Shown piece by piece: positions 25,882-37,294 of a stretch of 64,000 nt of DNA. Source of the stretch: Porphyrobacter sp. ULC335 (lineage in GTDB: Bacteria > Pseudomonadota > Alphaproteobacteria > Sphingomonadales > Sphingomonadaceae); NCBI RefSeq assembly GCF_025917005.1, contig NZ_CP078091.1, positions 2,790,001 to 2,854,000 of the forward strand, read 5' to 3'. The notes under the pieces were generated by a model, which did no database searches, was not told the DNA's origin, and saw nothing but the letters and a program-made list of their open reading frames with translations. The position numbers and the translations under genes were made by a program. How positions within the stretch are numbered: position 1 is the stretch's first letter; the number at the start of each line of letters is the position of its first letter.

Positions 25882-26622
25882 TCAGGGCCCGGTCACCAGC
25901 CCCCTCCGCCCCGGCTCGCCAAGCCATCGCGCTGCCACCCCCCAGACTTGCGCGATAATCTCCGGCTGAAGCGCACTCCGGGGCGGGCCTTGGGCGATCA
26001 GGCGGCCCTCTTTCAGCACCAGCACGTGATCGGCGTGGTTCATCGCCACCGCAAGATCGTGGAGCACCACCACCACGCCCTGTCCTGCCTGCGCGCACGT
26101 CTTGAGATGCGCCGCCAGCGCCAATTGATGCGCAAGGTCGAGCGCGGCGAGCGGTTCATCGGCCAATATCCAGCGCGGTTCGCCCGCCAGCACCCGCGCC
26201 AGCAGCACCCGCGCACGCTCTCCGCCCGAAAGATGGCTGACGGGGCGATGACGCAAGTCCCCCAGCGCGAGCGCACCAATCGCGGCTTCGATCGCCGCTG
26301 TGCCGCGGTCACGCCATGGCAGGCGGCCCAGCGCCACAAGGTTCTCGGTCGCCACGTCCCAGGCGATGTCGGGCGATTGCGGGAGATAGCCGATCGCTTG
26401 CGCCCGGATGCGGGGATGAAGCGCGGCGAGGCTCTGCCCGTCCATCGTCACCCCTCCCGCAGAAGGTTCCAGCAGCCCCGCCAGCCCGAGCAGCGCCGAC
26501 GACTTGCCCGCACCATTGGGGCCGACGATGGCGGTGATCTGCCCCGGCTGGAGCGCGGCGGACAGATCATCCACCACCACGCGCCTGCCGCGCATCAGGG
26601 AGAGCTTGTCGGCGACCAGCAT
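25882..26622 (-). CDS. Uptake ABC transporter ATP-binding protein (FecE/BtuD/HmuV type)
   Basis: 246 residues: Walker A GPNGAGKSS near residue 34, Q-loop YLPQSPDIAW, signature LSGGERARVLLARVL, Walker B WILADEPLAALD and H-loop VVLHDL. The sequence class is that of ATPases paired with FecCD/BtuC permeases for iron chelates, haem or cobalamin. It is the last gene of a three-gene minus-strand operon and starts immediately after the permease stop. Confidence 0.9.
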   Translation of the reverse strand: MLVADKLSLMRGRRVVVDDLSAALQPGQITAIVGPNGAGKSSALLGLAGLLEPSAGGVTMDGQSLAALHPRIRAQAIGYLPQSPDIAWDVATENLVALGRLPWRDRGTAAIEAAIGALALGDLRHRPVSHLSGGERARVLLARVLAGEPRWILADEPLAALDLAHQLALAAHLKTCAQAGQGVVVVLHDLAVAMNHADHVLVLKEGRLIAQGPPRSALQPEIIAQVWGVAARWLGEPGRRGLVTGP

Positions 26623-27621
26623 CTACAGCCTCCCCCGCCGCATCCGCAGCAGCAGCCAGCCGAAGAAGGGCGCGCCGATCAGCGACAGGGCGATGCCCAG
26701 CCGTAATTCCGTGACCAGCGGGAGCACGCGCACGATAGAGTCCGCTGCCAGCACCAGGCATGCGCCCGCCAATGCGCTCGGCAGGATCAGGCTCGATGGC
26801 AGACGGTCGGTCAGCGGACGTACCAGATGCGGCACGACAAGGCCGACAAAGCCGATGATCCCCGCCACCGCCACCCCTGCCCCGACCGTCAGCCCGACAC
26901 CCGCGACCAGCAGTACCAGCAGACGCCCCGGATCGATCCCCAGCGAACGCGCCGCTTCCTCACCCAGTGTCAGCGCGTCGAGACTGCGCGCGGCGAGCGC
27001 CAGCGCCGCGATCCCGATTGCGGTGAGCGGTGCGGCAATCGCCACTTCGCGCCACGACCGGTCGGTCAGCGCGCCGTTGAGCCACATGACGATCTCTGAC
27101 AGCGCGAAGGGATTGGGCGCGAGCGTGATGGCGAGCGCGGTCATCGCGCCAGCAAGGCTCGCCAACATCAGGCCCGCCAGCGTGAACAGGGCGATGCCCC
27201 CGCCTGCCCCGCCCGCCGCGTCGGAAGTGGTGCGCCCGGCGATCAGCGCGAGCGCCGCCATGCCGAGGCCTGCTCCGGCAAGCGCCAGCACCGGCAGGCT
27301 CCATGCGGCAATTGCAGGCGGCAATAGCGGGGCCAGCCAGAAACTCGCCACTGCGCCCAGCGCCGCCATCGGCGCGATGCCGAACAGGCCCGGATCGGCG
27401 AGCGGGTTTCTGAGATAGCCCTGCATCGCCGCCCCCGCAGCCCCCAGCCCTGCCCCGATGACAACCGCCAGCACCGCGCGCGGCAGGCGCAGCTCGGCAA
27501 GGATCAGCAGGGTGTTGCCCGGCCCGAAATCGGCGGGCGCGATCCATACGCGTCCGGCCAGCAGCGAGAGCGGGACGAGCACGGCAAGCAGCGCGGCGAA
27601 GATCAGGCTGGCGCGGTTCAT
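26623..27621 (-). CDS. FecCD/BtuC-family ABC transporter permease
   Basis: 332 residues from the ATG at 27621 with about ten hydrophobic helices. Family motifs include [33 protein letters not shown] and, near the end, [17 protein letters not shown]. Its start overlaps the binding-protein stop (ATGA). Substrate class is iron siderophore, haem or vitamin B12; nothing in the sequence decides among them. Confidence 0.92.
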   Translation of the reverse strand: [332 protein letters not shown]

Positions 27622-28448
27622 ATCCGTGCCTCCGCCTCGGCGCGGATCGCCCGCAGCCGCGCGCGCGCTTTGGGGATGGTCGGCCCGCCGCAATAGATCA
27701 GCGAGGGATCGAAGGTGGCGATATGCATTGCCTTGAACTGACCTTGCAGCAGCGGATGGCGCTGCCCCGCCGCATCGCCTGCCACCAGCAGCACTTGCGG
27801 CGGATCGGCGAGCACGTGTTCGAGCGACACTCTGTCCGCCTGCCCCAGCCCGCGCCGCGCCGCGTCGCTGGTGAAGCCTTGCTCGCGCAGCAGTTCGGCG
27901 ATCAGCGTTTGCTCGCCCGCGACGATCTCGCCCGGCTGCCACAGCAGCGCGTCGATCGGCTCGCCCGGTGCGGGCGGCTGGGCGGCGATGCGCGTAGCGA
28001 GCGCTTCGCCTGCGTTCTTGCGCCCTGCCAGCGCGGCCACCTCGCGCACCTGCGCCACGCTTTCGGCGATGGTGGCCGGGCTGCCGAAGGTCGCGACTTT
28101 CAACCCGGCGCGTTCGAGCGCGGATCGGGTCGGCTGCGGCAGGAAGATCGACGCGAGCACCAGATCGGGCTTTTGCGCGATCACCTCCTCCGCCGTGCCG
28201 CCGGTCACGCCGTAGCGCGCGGCAATGCCTGCCGGGATCGAGGCCGAGGAAGGATCGCGGCTGTAATGCGACAGCGCCAGCACCTGATCGGGCGGCGCGA
28301 TTTCGACGAGGATGGCATCAAGGCAGGGGTTGAGGCTGACGATGGTGGGCGCAGCGTCTCCGCCAGTGTCGGGCGCGGCAGGCGCGCAAGCCGCGACGAG
28401 GCACAATGCCCCCGTCAGCGCCGCGTTTCGCCAGCTTTCAAGCCCCAT
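27618..28448 (-). CDS. ABC transporter substrate-binding lipoprotein (BtuF/FecB fold)
   Basis: 276 residues from the ATG at 28448; 28469 is an alternative start. The signal ends in a lipobox (LCLVAAC), giving a lipid-anchored periplasmic protein. TIVSLNPCLDAILVEIAPP, EEVIAQKPDLVLAS and the ending SLIYCGGPTIPKA match cluster-A-III binding proteins for cobalamin, haem or siderophores. It is first in the operon. I found no cobalamin riboswitch and no obvious Fur box upstream. Confidence 0.85.
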   Translation of the reverse strand: MGLESWRNAALTGALCLVAACAPAAPDTGGDAAPTIVSLNPCLDAILVEIAPPDQVLALSHYSRDPSSASIPAGIAARYGVTGGTAEEVIAQKPDLVLASIFLPQPTRSALERAGLKVATFGSPATIAESVAQVREVAALAGRKNAGEALATRIAAQPPAPGEPIDALLWQPGEIVAGEQTLIAELLREQGFTSDAARRGLGQADRVSLEHVLADPPQVLLVAGDAAGQRHPLLQGQFKAMHIATFDPSLIYCGGPTIPKARARLRAIRAEAEARI

Positions 28449-28634
28449 CGTGATGCGATCCCGCGCCATGTCCTGGGCGCGGGCGATAAGGCCCCTTACC
28501 CATCGGCGCAACGACTAAGGGTGCGCCTGCGGCGCAACGGATTAAGGCGCGGCCGCAGGGTGTCCATAAACGGGACGCAGGCCTGCCCTGCCCTCGCCCC
28601 TGCCCGCCGCCGCGCGTAAGGCGCAGCGCAGATC

Positions 28635-29759
28635 ATGGCATCGCCGCTCACCTCCTTCCCCTTCGTGGCCCCTGCTTCAGGCACCCGCTGGACGATGCCC
28701 GGCAAGACCTGGCGCAAACGGATCGCGGTATTGCTCGCGGCGATCACCGTGCCGGCGATGGCCGCACCCGGCGGCTTCACCACGCTTCCCGGCAACGCGG
28801 TCGAAAGCACAGCGGCGCTCGCCACCCGCAAGGCAGCAGAAGCCGCGCTTCCCTTTGAACACCCGGGGATGAGCTTCCCCGGATCGGCCTTCTACTACAT
28901 GGCCGACCCAGCAGGGACCGCGCTGGTCGCACTGCCCACCGACAACCCGCTCGGCAGCGGCGCGGAGAGCGGGCGCGAGCTGGGCGCGCTGATCGATGTG
29001 GGTGCGGCGGCCAAGCCGTTCTTCTCGCCCGGCAGCGGCATGACCCATTCGCGCGCGCAGGAATGCCTTGCGCAAGCCGTATGGTACGAAGCCGCCAGCG
29101 AGAGCGAGGCGGGCCAGCGCGCCGTTGCGCAAGTGGTGCTCAACCGCGTGGCGCACCCCGCGTGGCCCTCCAGCGTGTGCGGCGTCGTGTATCAGGGTTC
29201 GGAACGCTCGACCGGGTGCCAGTTCACCTTCACCTGTGACGGCAGCCTGGCCCGTCGCCCCTCCGGCGCAAGCTGGGCGCAGGCGCAGCGCATTGCCTCC
29301 GAAGCCTTGAACGGCAGCGTCTATGCTCCGGTCGGGCTTGCCACGCATTACCACACGCTCTGGGTCAATCCCTACTGGGCGAGCAGCCTCGACCACATCG
29401 GCTCGATCGGCGCGCACCGTTTCTACCGCAATCGCGGGACGAGCGGACAGGCGGGCGCGTTTACCAATGCCTATGCCGGGCTTGAGCCGATGGTCAGCGG
29501 GCGCACCAGCCCTGCCCCCGTTCCGGTCGCTGCCCCGGTTCCGGGCGAGAGCAGCAATCCGGTCATCGCTTACGAGCTCGATCCCGTACCCGTGCGCAAG
29601 CAGGCTGCTGGCGCTGGCAACGGGGCCGCCGCCCCCGTCCCGCTCGCCACCTCGGCCCCGGCGGAAGCCTATGCCGCGACCGGCGGGGTCAAGGCCGAGT
29701 ATGCGCGCGCAGGCCAGTGGAAAGCCCAGCCGGCGGCCGCGCCTGCGTCAACGGAGTAA
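28635..29759 (+). CDS. Cell wall hydrolase, SleB domain
   Basis: 374 residues. After an N-terminal hydrophobic segment (RIAVLLAAITVPAMAAPGG) the SleB/hydrolase-2 domain spans about 135-260: ECLAQAVWYEAASESEAGQ with the catalytic Glu, AVAQVVLNRVAHP, SVCGVVYQGSERSTGCQFTF and THYHTLWVNPYWA. The C-terminal hundred residues are Ala/Pro-rich and probably a disordered tail. A start at 28695 (MPGKTWRKR) would give a more standard signal peptide. It probably cleaves peptidoglycan. Confidence 0.85.
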   Translation: MASPLTSFPFVAPASGTRWTMPGKTWRKRIAVLLAAITVPAMAAPGGFTTLPGNAVESTAALATRKAAEAALPFEHPGMSFPGSAFYYMADPAGTALVALPTDNPLGSGAESGRELGALIDVGAAAKPFFSPGSGMTHSRAQECLAQAVWYEAASESEAGQRAVAQVVLNRVAHPAWPSSVCGVVYQGSERSTGCQFTFTCDGSLARRPSGASWAQAQRIASEALNGSVYAPVGLATHYHTLWVNPYWASSLDHIGSIGAHRFYRNRGTSGQAGAFTNAYAGLEPMVSGRTSPAPVPVAAPVPGESSNPVIAYELDPVPVRKQAAGAGNGAAAPVPLATSAPAEAYAATGGVKAEYARAGQWKAQPAAAPASTE

Positions 29760-29767
29760 GCCGCCAG

Positions 29768-29796
29768 AACAGGGTTAAGCTGCTGGCAACCCTGTT
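29768..29796 (+). terminator. Hairpin after the SleB hydrolase gene
   Basis: AACAGGGTT (29768-29776) pairs with AACCCTGTT (29788-29796) over an 11-base loop, directly downstream of the stop. No T tract, so termination efficiency is uncertain. Confidence 0.5.
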
Positions 29797-29886
29797 GGCA
29801 CACCAAGCCTTAGCGGCGCCCCGCTAGAGCGTTCCCCACTGCCGAGCGACCCAAAGCGCCGGCCAATAACGGGAACGCCGCACTTC

Positions 29887-30216
29887 ATGTCTGTCCGCTT
29901 TGCCTCCGCCAATCACCCTGTCCGTCGTCTTGGCTGGCGCGCTGCGGGGCGGGGATTGCTGGCCCCGGCACTGGCGCGGGCGGCCAATGATAACGGCGAC
30001 GCAAGGCCCGCTCCAAAAGCGTTCGATCCCCTGCTGACTGCCGCCTTGCGCCATTTCGCAGTGCACGGCCTTGCCTCGGCCGAGGCTGCTGTCGATCTCG
30101 CCGCAGAAGCTTGCCATCGCGATGATGCCGATGCCAAGGACCACTGGCTGGCGGTCACCCGGATGTTCGACCGACGGCTCGCCGCCCGATCCGAGCGTGA
30201 TCTGGTGCCCGCCTGA
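29887..30216 (+). CDS. Small conserved hypothetical protein
   Basis: 109 residues, no membrane segment, Ala-rich. The second half (LLTAALRHFAVHGLASAEAA, then CHRDDADAKDHWLAVTRMFD) reads as a compact helical domain, and codon use matches the neighbours. It lies alone between sleB and mdh. I recall similar short proteins in sphingomonads, but no function. Confidence 0.6.
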   Translation: MSVRFASANHPVRRLGWRAAGRGLLAPALARAANDNGDARPAPKAFDPLLTAALRHFAVHGLASAEAAVDLAAEACHRDDADAKDHWLAVTRMFDRRLAARSERDLVPA

Positions 30217-30364
30217 TCGTCATGCCTTAACGGGTGCTTGCCGCTACGGCAGATGCGCTACGCTGTTTCCCTGATGCGCCGACTAACCCGATTAATGCAA
30301 TTGCGAACTGTTTGCAAAGATAGTTGTCGCATAAGACCTTTTGTCGGTTGCAATCCCGTTTTGA

Positions 30365-32146
<1,782 letters not shown>

Positions 32147-32147
<1 letters not shown>

Positions 32148-33037
32148 TGTCCATCCTCGTAAACAAAGACACCAAGGTCATCACCCAAGGGATGACCGGC
32201 AACACCGGCACCTTCCACACCCAGGCCGCGCTCGATTACGGGACGCAGATGGTTGGCGGCGTGACCCCCGGCAAGGGCGGCACCACCCATATCGGCCTGC
32301 CGCAGTTCGACACCGTGCGCGAAGCCAAGGCCGCGACCGGCGCGACTGCCTCGTGCATCTACGTGCCGCCGCCGTTCGCCGCTGACGCGATCTGCGAAGC
32401 CATCGATGCCGAGATGGAACTGATCATCTGCATCACCGAAGGCATTCCGGTGCTCGACATGGTCCGCGCCAAGCGTGCGCTTCAGGGCTCCAAGTCGCGC
32501 CTGATCGGCCCCAACTGCCCCGGCGTGCTGACGCCGAACGAGTGCAAGATCGGCATAATGCCGGCCAACATCTTCAAGAAGGGCTCGGTCGGCATCGTCT
32601 CGCGTTCGGGCACGCTCACCTATGAAGCCGTGCACCAGACCACCATGGCGGGCCTCGGCCAGACCACCGCGGTCGGCATCGGCGGCGATCCGGTCAACGG
32701 CACCAACTTCATCGACGTGCTCGACCTGTTCCTCGACGATCCCGAGACCGAGAGCATCATCATGATCGGCGAAATCGGCGGCTCGGCTGAAGAAGAAGCC
32801 GCCGCCTTCATCAAGGCCGAACGCGCCAAGGGCCGCGCCAAGCCTATGGTCGGCTTCATCGCCGGTCGCACCGCCCCTCCGGGCCGCCGCATGGGCCACG
32901 CTGGCGCCATCGTCAGCGGCGGTCAGGGCGGCGCGGAAGACAAGATCGCGGCGATGGAAGATGCGGGCATCCGCGTCTCGCCCTCGCCCTCGCTGCTGGG
33001 CGAAACCCTTGCCGCGATGCTGAAAGAACTGGCCTAA
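32147..33037 (+). CDS. sucD: Succinate-CoA ligase (ADP-forming) subunit alpha
   Basis: 296 residues from a GTG start at 32147 with AAAGGAA upstream. Motifs are [17 protein letters not shown], the CoA-binding Rossmann part (GGVTPGKGG), [11 protein letters not shown] and the phospho-His loop [14 protein letters not shown]. The beta subunit gene sucC is not adjacent, although SucD needs it; it must be elsewhere in the genome. Confidence 0.96.
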
Positions 33038-33107
33038 CCGCCGTCTAGAATACCGGCCCCTCGCGACCCCGCGCGGGGGGCCATCCTTCCTCCTCCCCAG
33101 GAGTCCC

Positions 33108-35906
33108 ATGATGGGCAACGAACCGCAGAACTTCATCCCCGCCTTCACCGATCAGGAAGGCCCGCAGCCCGGCCCTTCGTGGGCAAAGCGCGGCTGGCTC
33201 GATACGCTGGCCGATAGCGCGTCCGATCTGGTCGCGGCGATGGACCCGACCGAGATGAAGCTCGCGGTCAAGGCCGCGGCGAAGGATGCGGGCAAGTCGC
33301 TCGATCCCAAGGCGGTCGAGAAGGCTGCGGCCCTCTCCATCGCGGCGATGACGCTGGTGCGGCTCTATCGTGTGCGCGGCCACATGGCGGCGCAGCTTGA
33401 TCCGCTCGGCCTGTCGGCGCGCGAAGGCCCGGCTGACCTCACGCTCGAATGGCACGGCCTTGCGGGCAAGGAGAACGAGGACGTCTATGTCGGCGGCGTG
33501 CTGGGCATGGAATGGACCACGGTGGGCAAGCTCCACCAGCGCCTGCGCGAAGTCTATTGCGGCAAGGTCGGCCTCGAATACATGCACATCGCCGATACCG
33601 AGGAACGCCGCTTCCTTCAGGACAAGTTCGAAAAGCCCGGCGAGACGATCCAGTTCACTCCCGAGGGCAAGAAGGCGATCCTTGCCGCAGTGCTGCGCGG
33701 GGAACAATACGAAGAATTCCTCGCCCGCAAATATGTCGGCACCAAGCGCTTCGGGCTTGATGGCGGGGAGTCGATGATCCCGGCGCTGGAAGCCGTGATC
33801 AAGCACGGCGGCAGCGCTGGCGTGCGCGAGATCATCTACGGCATGGCCCACCGCGGCCGGTTGAACGTGCTCGCCAACGTGATGGCCAAGCCTTACCGCG
33901 TAATCTTCCACGAATTCTCCGGCGGCAGCGCCAACCCCGATGACGTCGGCGGTTCGGGCGACGTGAAGTATCACCTCGGCACCTCCACCGACCGCGAGTT
34001 CGACAGCATTTCGGTGCACATGAGCCTCGTCCCCAACCCCTCGCACCTCGAAGCGGTGAACCCCGTGGTGCTGGGCAAGGCGCGCGCGCAACAGGCGATC
34101 CGCGATGACCTGAAGAAGAAGGATCAGGTGCTCCCCGTGCTGATCCACGGTGATGCGGCCTTCGCAGGGCAAGGCGTGGTGTGGGAAAGCCTCTCGCTGT
34201 CCGGCGTCCCCGGCTATGACACGGGCGGCTGCATCCACTTCATCATCAACAACCAGATCGGCTTCACCACCTCGCCCAAGTTCGCGCGGTCTTCGCCGTA
34301 TCCGTCAGATGTGGCCAAGGGCGTGATGGCGCCGATCCTCCACGTCAACGGCGACGATCCCGAAGCGGTGACCTTCGCCTGCAAGCTCGCGGTCGAGTAC
34401 CGCCAGACCTTCCACCGCGATGTCGTGATCGACATGTGGTGCTATCGCCGCTTCGGCCACAACGAGGGTGACGAGCCCAAGTTCACCCAGCCGCTGATGT
34501 ACGACAAGATCCGCGCCCATCCCAAGGTCAGCGTTTCATACGAAGCGCGGCTGGTGCGCGAAGGCGTGGTCGAACCCGGCACGCGCGAGCGGATGGCCGG
34601 CGAGTTCGTCGCGCTGCTCGAAGAAGAGTTCGAGGCGGGCAAGAATTACAAGGCCAACGAAGCCGACTGGTTCGGCGGGCGCTGGGCGGGACTCAACAAG
34701 CCGGCTGACCCCGAGACTGCTCGCCGCTCGGTCGAGACCGCGATCGAGCCCAAGATGCTGGATTCGCTCGGCCGCGTGCTGACCGAAGTTCCTGCCGATC
34801 TTGAGGTTCACAAGACGCTCGACCGCGTGCTGGCTGCCAAGCGCGAGATGTTCGCCAGCGGCGAAGGCTTCGACTGGGCGACCGGCGAAGCGCTCGCCTT
34901 CGGCAGCCTTGTGATGGAAGGATACGGCGTGCGCCTGTCCGGACAGGACTCCGGACGCGGCACCTTCAGCCAGCGTCACGCGGTGTGGGTCGACCAGACA
35001 TCGGAACGCAAATACGTGCCGCTCTCCACCCTGCCGCACGGCAAGTTCGAAGTGCACGATTCCACGCTGTCGGAATATGGCGTGCTCGGCTTCGAATATG
35101 GTTTCGCGATGGCCGATCCGCGCAGCCTCGTGCTGTGGGAAGGCCAGTTCGGCGACTTCGCCAACGGCGCGCAGATCATGATCGACCAGTTCATCGCCAG
35201 CGGCGAAAGCAAGTGGTTGCGCGCCAACGGCCTCGTGATGCTGCTGCCGCACGGCTACGAAGGGCAGGGGCCGGAGCACTCCTCCGCGCGGCTCGAACGC
35301 TTCCTCCAGCTGTGCGCCGACGACAATATGTGCGTTTGCAACATCACCACACCGGCGAACTACTTCCACGTGCTGCGCCGCCAGATGCTCCGCAGCTTCC
35401 GCAAGCCGCTGATCATCATGAGCCCCAAGTCGCTGCTGCGCCACCCGATGGCCAAGAGCGCCAAGGCGGACTTCCTGGGTGACCGGCAGTTCCGGCGCAT
35501 CCTCTCCGACACGAAGGAGATCGCGGACGAGAAGGTGCGGCGTGTGGTGCTGTGCTCGGGCAAGGTCGCCTATGACCTGATCGAAGCGCGCGATGCCGCG
35601 GGGATCGATGATGTCTCGATCATCCGCATCGAACAGCTCTTCCCCTTCCCCGGCGATCCGCTGGCAGTACGTCTGGCGCGCATGACCAGCCTTCAGGACG
35701 TGGTGTGGTGTCAGGAGGAGCCGCGCAACAATGGCGCGTGGTTCTTCGTCAACGAACGCATCGAGGAATCGCTGACCGCTTCCGGGCACACGGGAATGCG
35801 GCCGGTTTACGCCGGACGCGACGCCTCTGCCTCACCCGCGACAGGTCTCGCCAGCCGCCACAAGGCCCAGCAGGAGGCGTTGATCGCCGCCGCGCTGGGG
35901 CTGTAA
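33108..35906 (+). CDS. sucA: 2-oxoglutarate dehydrogenase E1 component
   Basis: 932 residues, the thiamine-diphosphate decarboxylase of the complex. The N-terminal E1 tag ([15 protein letters not shown]) is followed by [43 protein letters not shown] (ThDP/Mg2+ site) and [25 protein letters not shown] sits just before the ATG at 33108; 33111 is a second ATG. A GC-rich hairpin (GGCCCC/GGGGCC, about 33054-33082) separates it from sucD and may tune expression. Confidence 0.97.
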   Translation: MMGNEPQNFIPAFTDQEGPQPGPSWAKRGWLDTLADSASDLVAAMDPTEMKLAVKAAAKDAGKSLDPKAVEKAAALSIAAMTLVRLYRVRGHMAAQLDPLGLSAREGPADLTLEWHGLAGKENEDVYVGGVLGMEWTTVGKLHQRLREVYCGKVGLEYMHIADTEERRFLQDKFEKPGETIQFTPEGKKAILAAVLRGEQYEEFLARKYVGTKRFGLDGGESMIPALEAVIKHGGSAGVREIIYGMAHRGRLNVLANVMAKPYRVIFHEFSGGSANPDDVGGSGDVKYHLGTSTDREFDSISVHMSLVPNPSHLEAVNPVVLGKARAQQAIRDDLKKKDQVLPVLIHGDAAFAGQGVVWESLSLSGVPGYDTGGCIHFIINNQIGFTTSPKFARSSPYPSDVAKGVMAPILHVNGDDPEAVTFACKLAVEYRQTFHRDVVIDMWCYRRFGHNEGDEPKFTQPLMYDKIRAHPKVSVSYEARLVREGVVEPGTRERMAGEFVALLEEEFEAGKNYKANEADWFGGRWAGLNKPADPETARRSVETAIEPKMLDSLGRVLTEVPADLEVHKTLDRVLAAKREMFASGEGFDWATGEALAFGSLVMEGYGVRLSGQDSGRGTFSQRHAVWVDQTSERKYVPLSTLPHGKFEVHDSTLSEYGVLGFEYGFAMADPRSLVLWEGQFGDFANGAQIMIDQFIASGESKWLRANGLVMLLPHGYEGQGPEHSSARLERFLQLCADDNMCVCNITTPANYFHVLRRQMLRSFRKPLIIMSPKSLLRHPMAKSAKADFLGDRQFRRILSDTKEIADEKVRRVVLCSGKVAYDLIEARDAAGIDDVSIIRIEQLFPFPGDPLAVRLARMTSLQDVVWCQEEPRNNGAWFFVNERIEESLTASGHTGMRPVYAGRDASASPATGLASRHKAQQEALIAAALGL

Positions 35907-35958
35907 CGGCCCGCCTCACTTCATACAATACAGAAGCAAGTTTCAGGAACCCATTCAA

Positions 35959-37197
35959 ATGGCCACCGAAATCAAAGTCCCCGTCCTCGGCGAATCCGTC
36001 ACCGAAGGCACCATCGCAGAATGGTTCAAGCAGCCGGGCGAAGCGGTCGCCGCTGACGAGGCGATTTGCAGCCTCGAGACCGACAAGGTTGCGGTCGACG
36101 TCCCCTCGCCGGTCGCTGGCATCATGTCAGAACACCGCGCGGCGGTGGGCGACACGGTCGAAGTCGGCGCGGTGATCGCGATCATCGAAGCGGGCGCGAC
36201 CGCCAGCGCTGCGGCACCAGCCGCCGCTCCCGCCGCAGCCAAGGCAGAGGCGCCCGCCCCGGCGGCAACCGAAGACCTGTCGGGTGCAGCCCAGACCATG
36301 TCGCCCGCGGTGCGCCGCGCGGTGCTGGAACACGGGGTCGATCCTTCGACCATCAAGGGCACCGGCAAGGATGGCCGCCTGACCAAGGAAGATGTGCTCG
36401 CCGCCGCCGAAGCCAAGGCCAAGGGCACCCCGGCCCCGGCCCCCGCGCCTGCGCCGACCCCTGCCCCGACCGCAGCCCCTGCCTCCACCGGCGGCGCGCG
36501 CGGTGAGGAACGGGTCAAGATGACCCGCATGCGCCAGACCATCGCCAAGCGCCTCAAGAGCGCGCAGGACAATGCCGCGCTGCTCACCACCTTCAACGAT
36601 GTCGACATGAGCGCCGTCATGGAAGCGCGCGACAAGTACAAGGACCTGTTCGCCAAGAAGCACGACATTCGCCTCGGCTTCATGGGCTTCTTCGCAAAGG
36701 CTGCGTGCCTTGCGCTGAAGGACGTTCCCGCCGCCAACGCCTATATCGAGGGCGACGAGATCATCTATCACGATTACGTGGACATCTCGGTCGCGGTCTC
36801 GGCCCCCAACGGCCTCGTCGTCCCCGTCATCCGCGATGCCGACAAGAAGGGCTTTGCCCGGATCGAGCAGGACATCGCCGATTTCGGCGCGCGCGCCAAG
36901 GCGGGCACGCTGACCATGGAAGACATGAGCGGCGGCACCTTCACCATCTCGAACGGCGGCGTGTTCGGCTCGCTGATGAGCACCCCGATCATCAACCCGC
37001 CGCAGTCGGCGGTGCTGGGCCTCCACCGCATCGAGGATCGCCCTGTGGTGCGTAACGGCCAGATCGTGATCCGCCCGATGATGTATCTCGCCCTGTCCTA
37101 CGACCACCGCCTGATCGACGGGCGCGAGGCGGTGACGGCCCTCAAGATCATCAAGGACGCGATCGAGGATCCGACCCGGATGCTGATTGATCTTTGA
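35959..37197 (+). CDS. sucB: 2-oxoglutarate dehydrogenase E2 (dihydrolipoyl succinyltransferase)
   Basis: 412 residues. One lipoyl domain with the acceptor Lys in ETDKVAVDV near residue 43, an Ala/Pro-rich linker, the E1/E3-binding domain ([19 protein letters not shown]), a second Ala/Pro linker and the catalytic domain ending in [13 protein letters not shown] with the active-site His and Asp. Order and length are standard for OdhB. It is 52 bp after sucA. Confidence 0.97.
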   Translation: MATEIKVPVLGESVTEGTIAEWFKQPGEAVAADEAICSLETDKVAVDVPSPVAGIMSEHRAAVGDTVEVGAVIAIIEAGATASAAAPAAAPAAAKAEAPAPAATEDLSGAAQTMSPAVRRAVLEHGVDPSTIKGTGKDGRLTKEDVLAAAEAKAKGTPAPAPAPAPTPAPTAAPASTGGARGEERVKMTRMRQTIAKRLKSAQDNAALLTTFNDVDMSAVMEARDKYKDLFAKKHDIRLGFMGFFAKAACLALKDVPAANAYIEGDEIIYHDYVDISVAVSAPNGLVVPVIRDADKKGFARIEQDIADFGARAKAGTLTMEDMSGGTFTISNGGVFGSLMSTPIINPPQSAVLGLHRIEDRPVVRNGQIVIRPMMYLALSYDHRLIDGREAVTALKIIKDAIEDPTRMLIDL

Positions 37198-37203
37198 GTT
37201 TGC

Positions 37204-37285
37204 CCGTCACCCCAGCGAAAGCTGGGGCCTAGAGCGGCAAGCTTGAACCCCGCAGCCTGAGACCCCAGCTTTCGCTGGGGCGACG
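37204..37285. repeat. REP-like inverted repeat pair between sucB and lpd
   Basis: CCCCAGCGAAAGCTGGGG (37210-37227) and its exact reverse complement (37263-37280) flank 35 bp; similarity continues a few bases outside (GTCAC versus CGAC). Each copy is itself a near-palindrome. The arrangement of two opposed palindromic units is like REP/BIME elements. It could stabilise the sucAB mRNA or attenuate lpd. Confidence 0.8.
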
Positions 37286-37294
37286 GAGAAAAAA

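Noticed and set aside
25673..26098. 141-codon minus-strand frame beside the ABC ATPase
   Set aside because: Out-of-frame shadow of the ATPase gene running into the spacer.
28449..28634. Cobalamin riboswitch before the BtuF/FecCD-type operon
   Set aside because: No B12-box-like GCCAGGAGACCTGCC element or matching fold was found on the relevant strand.
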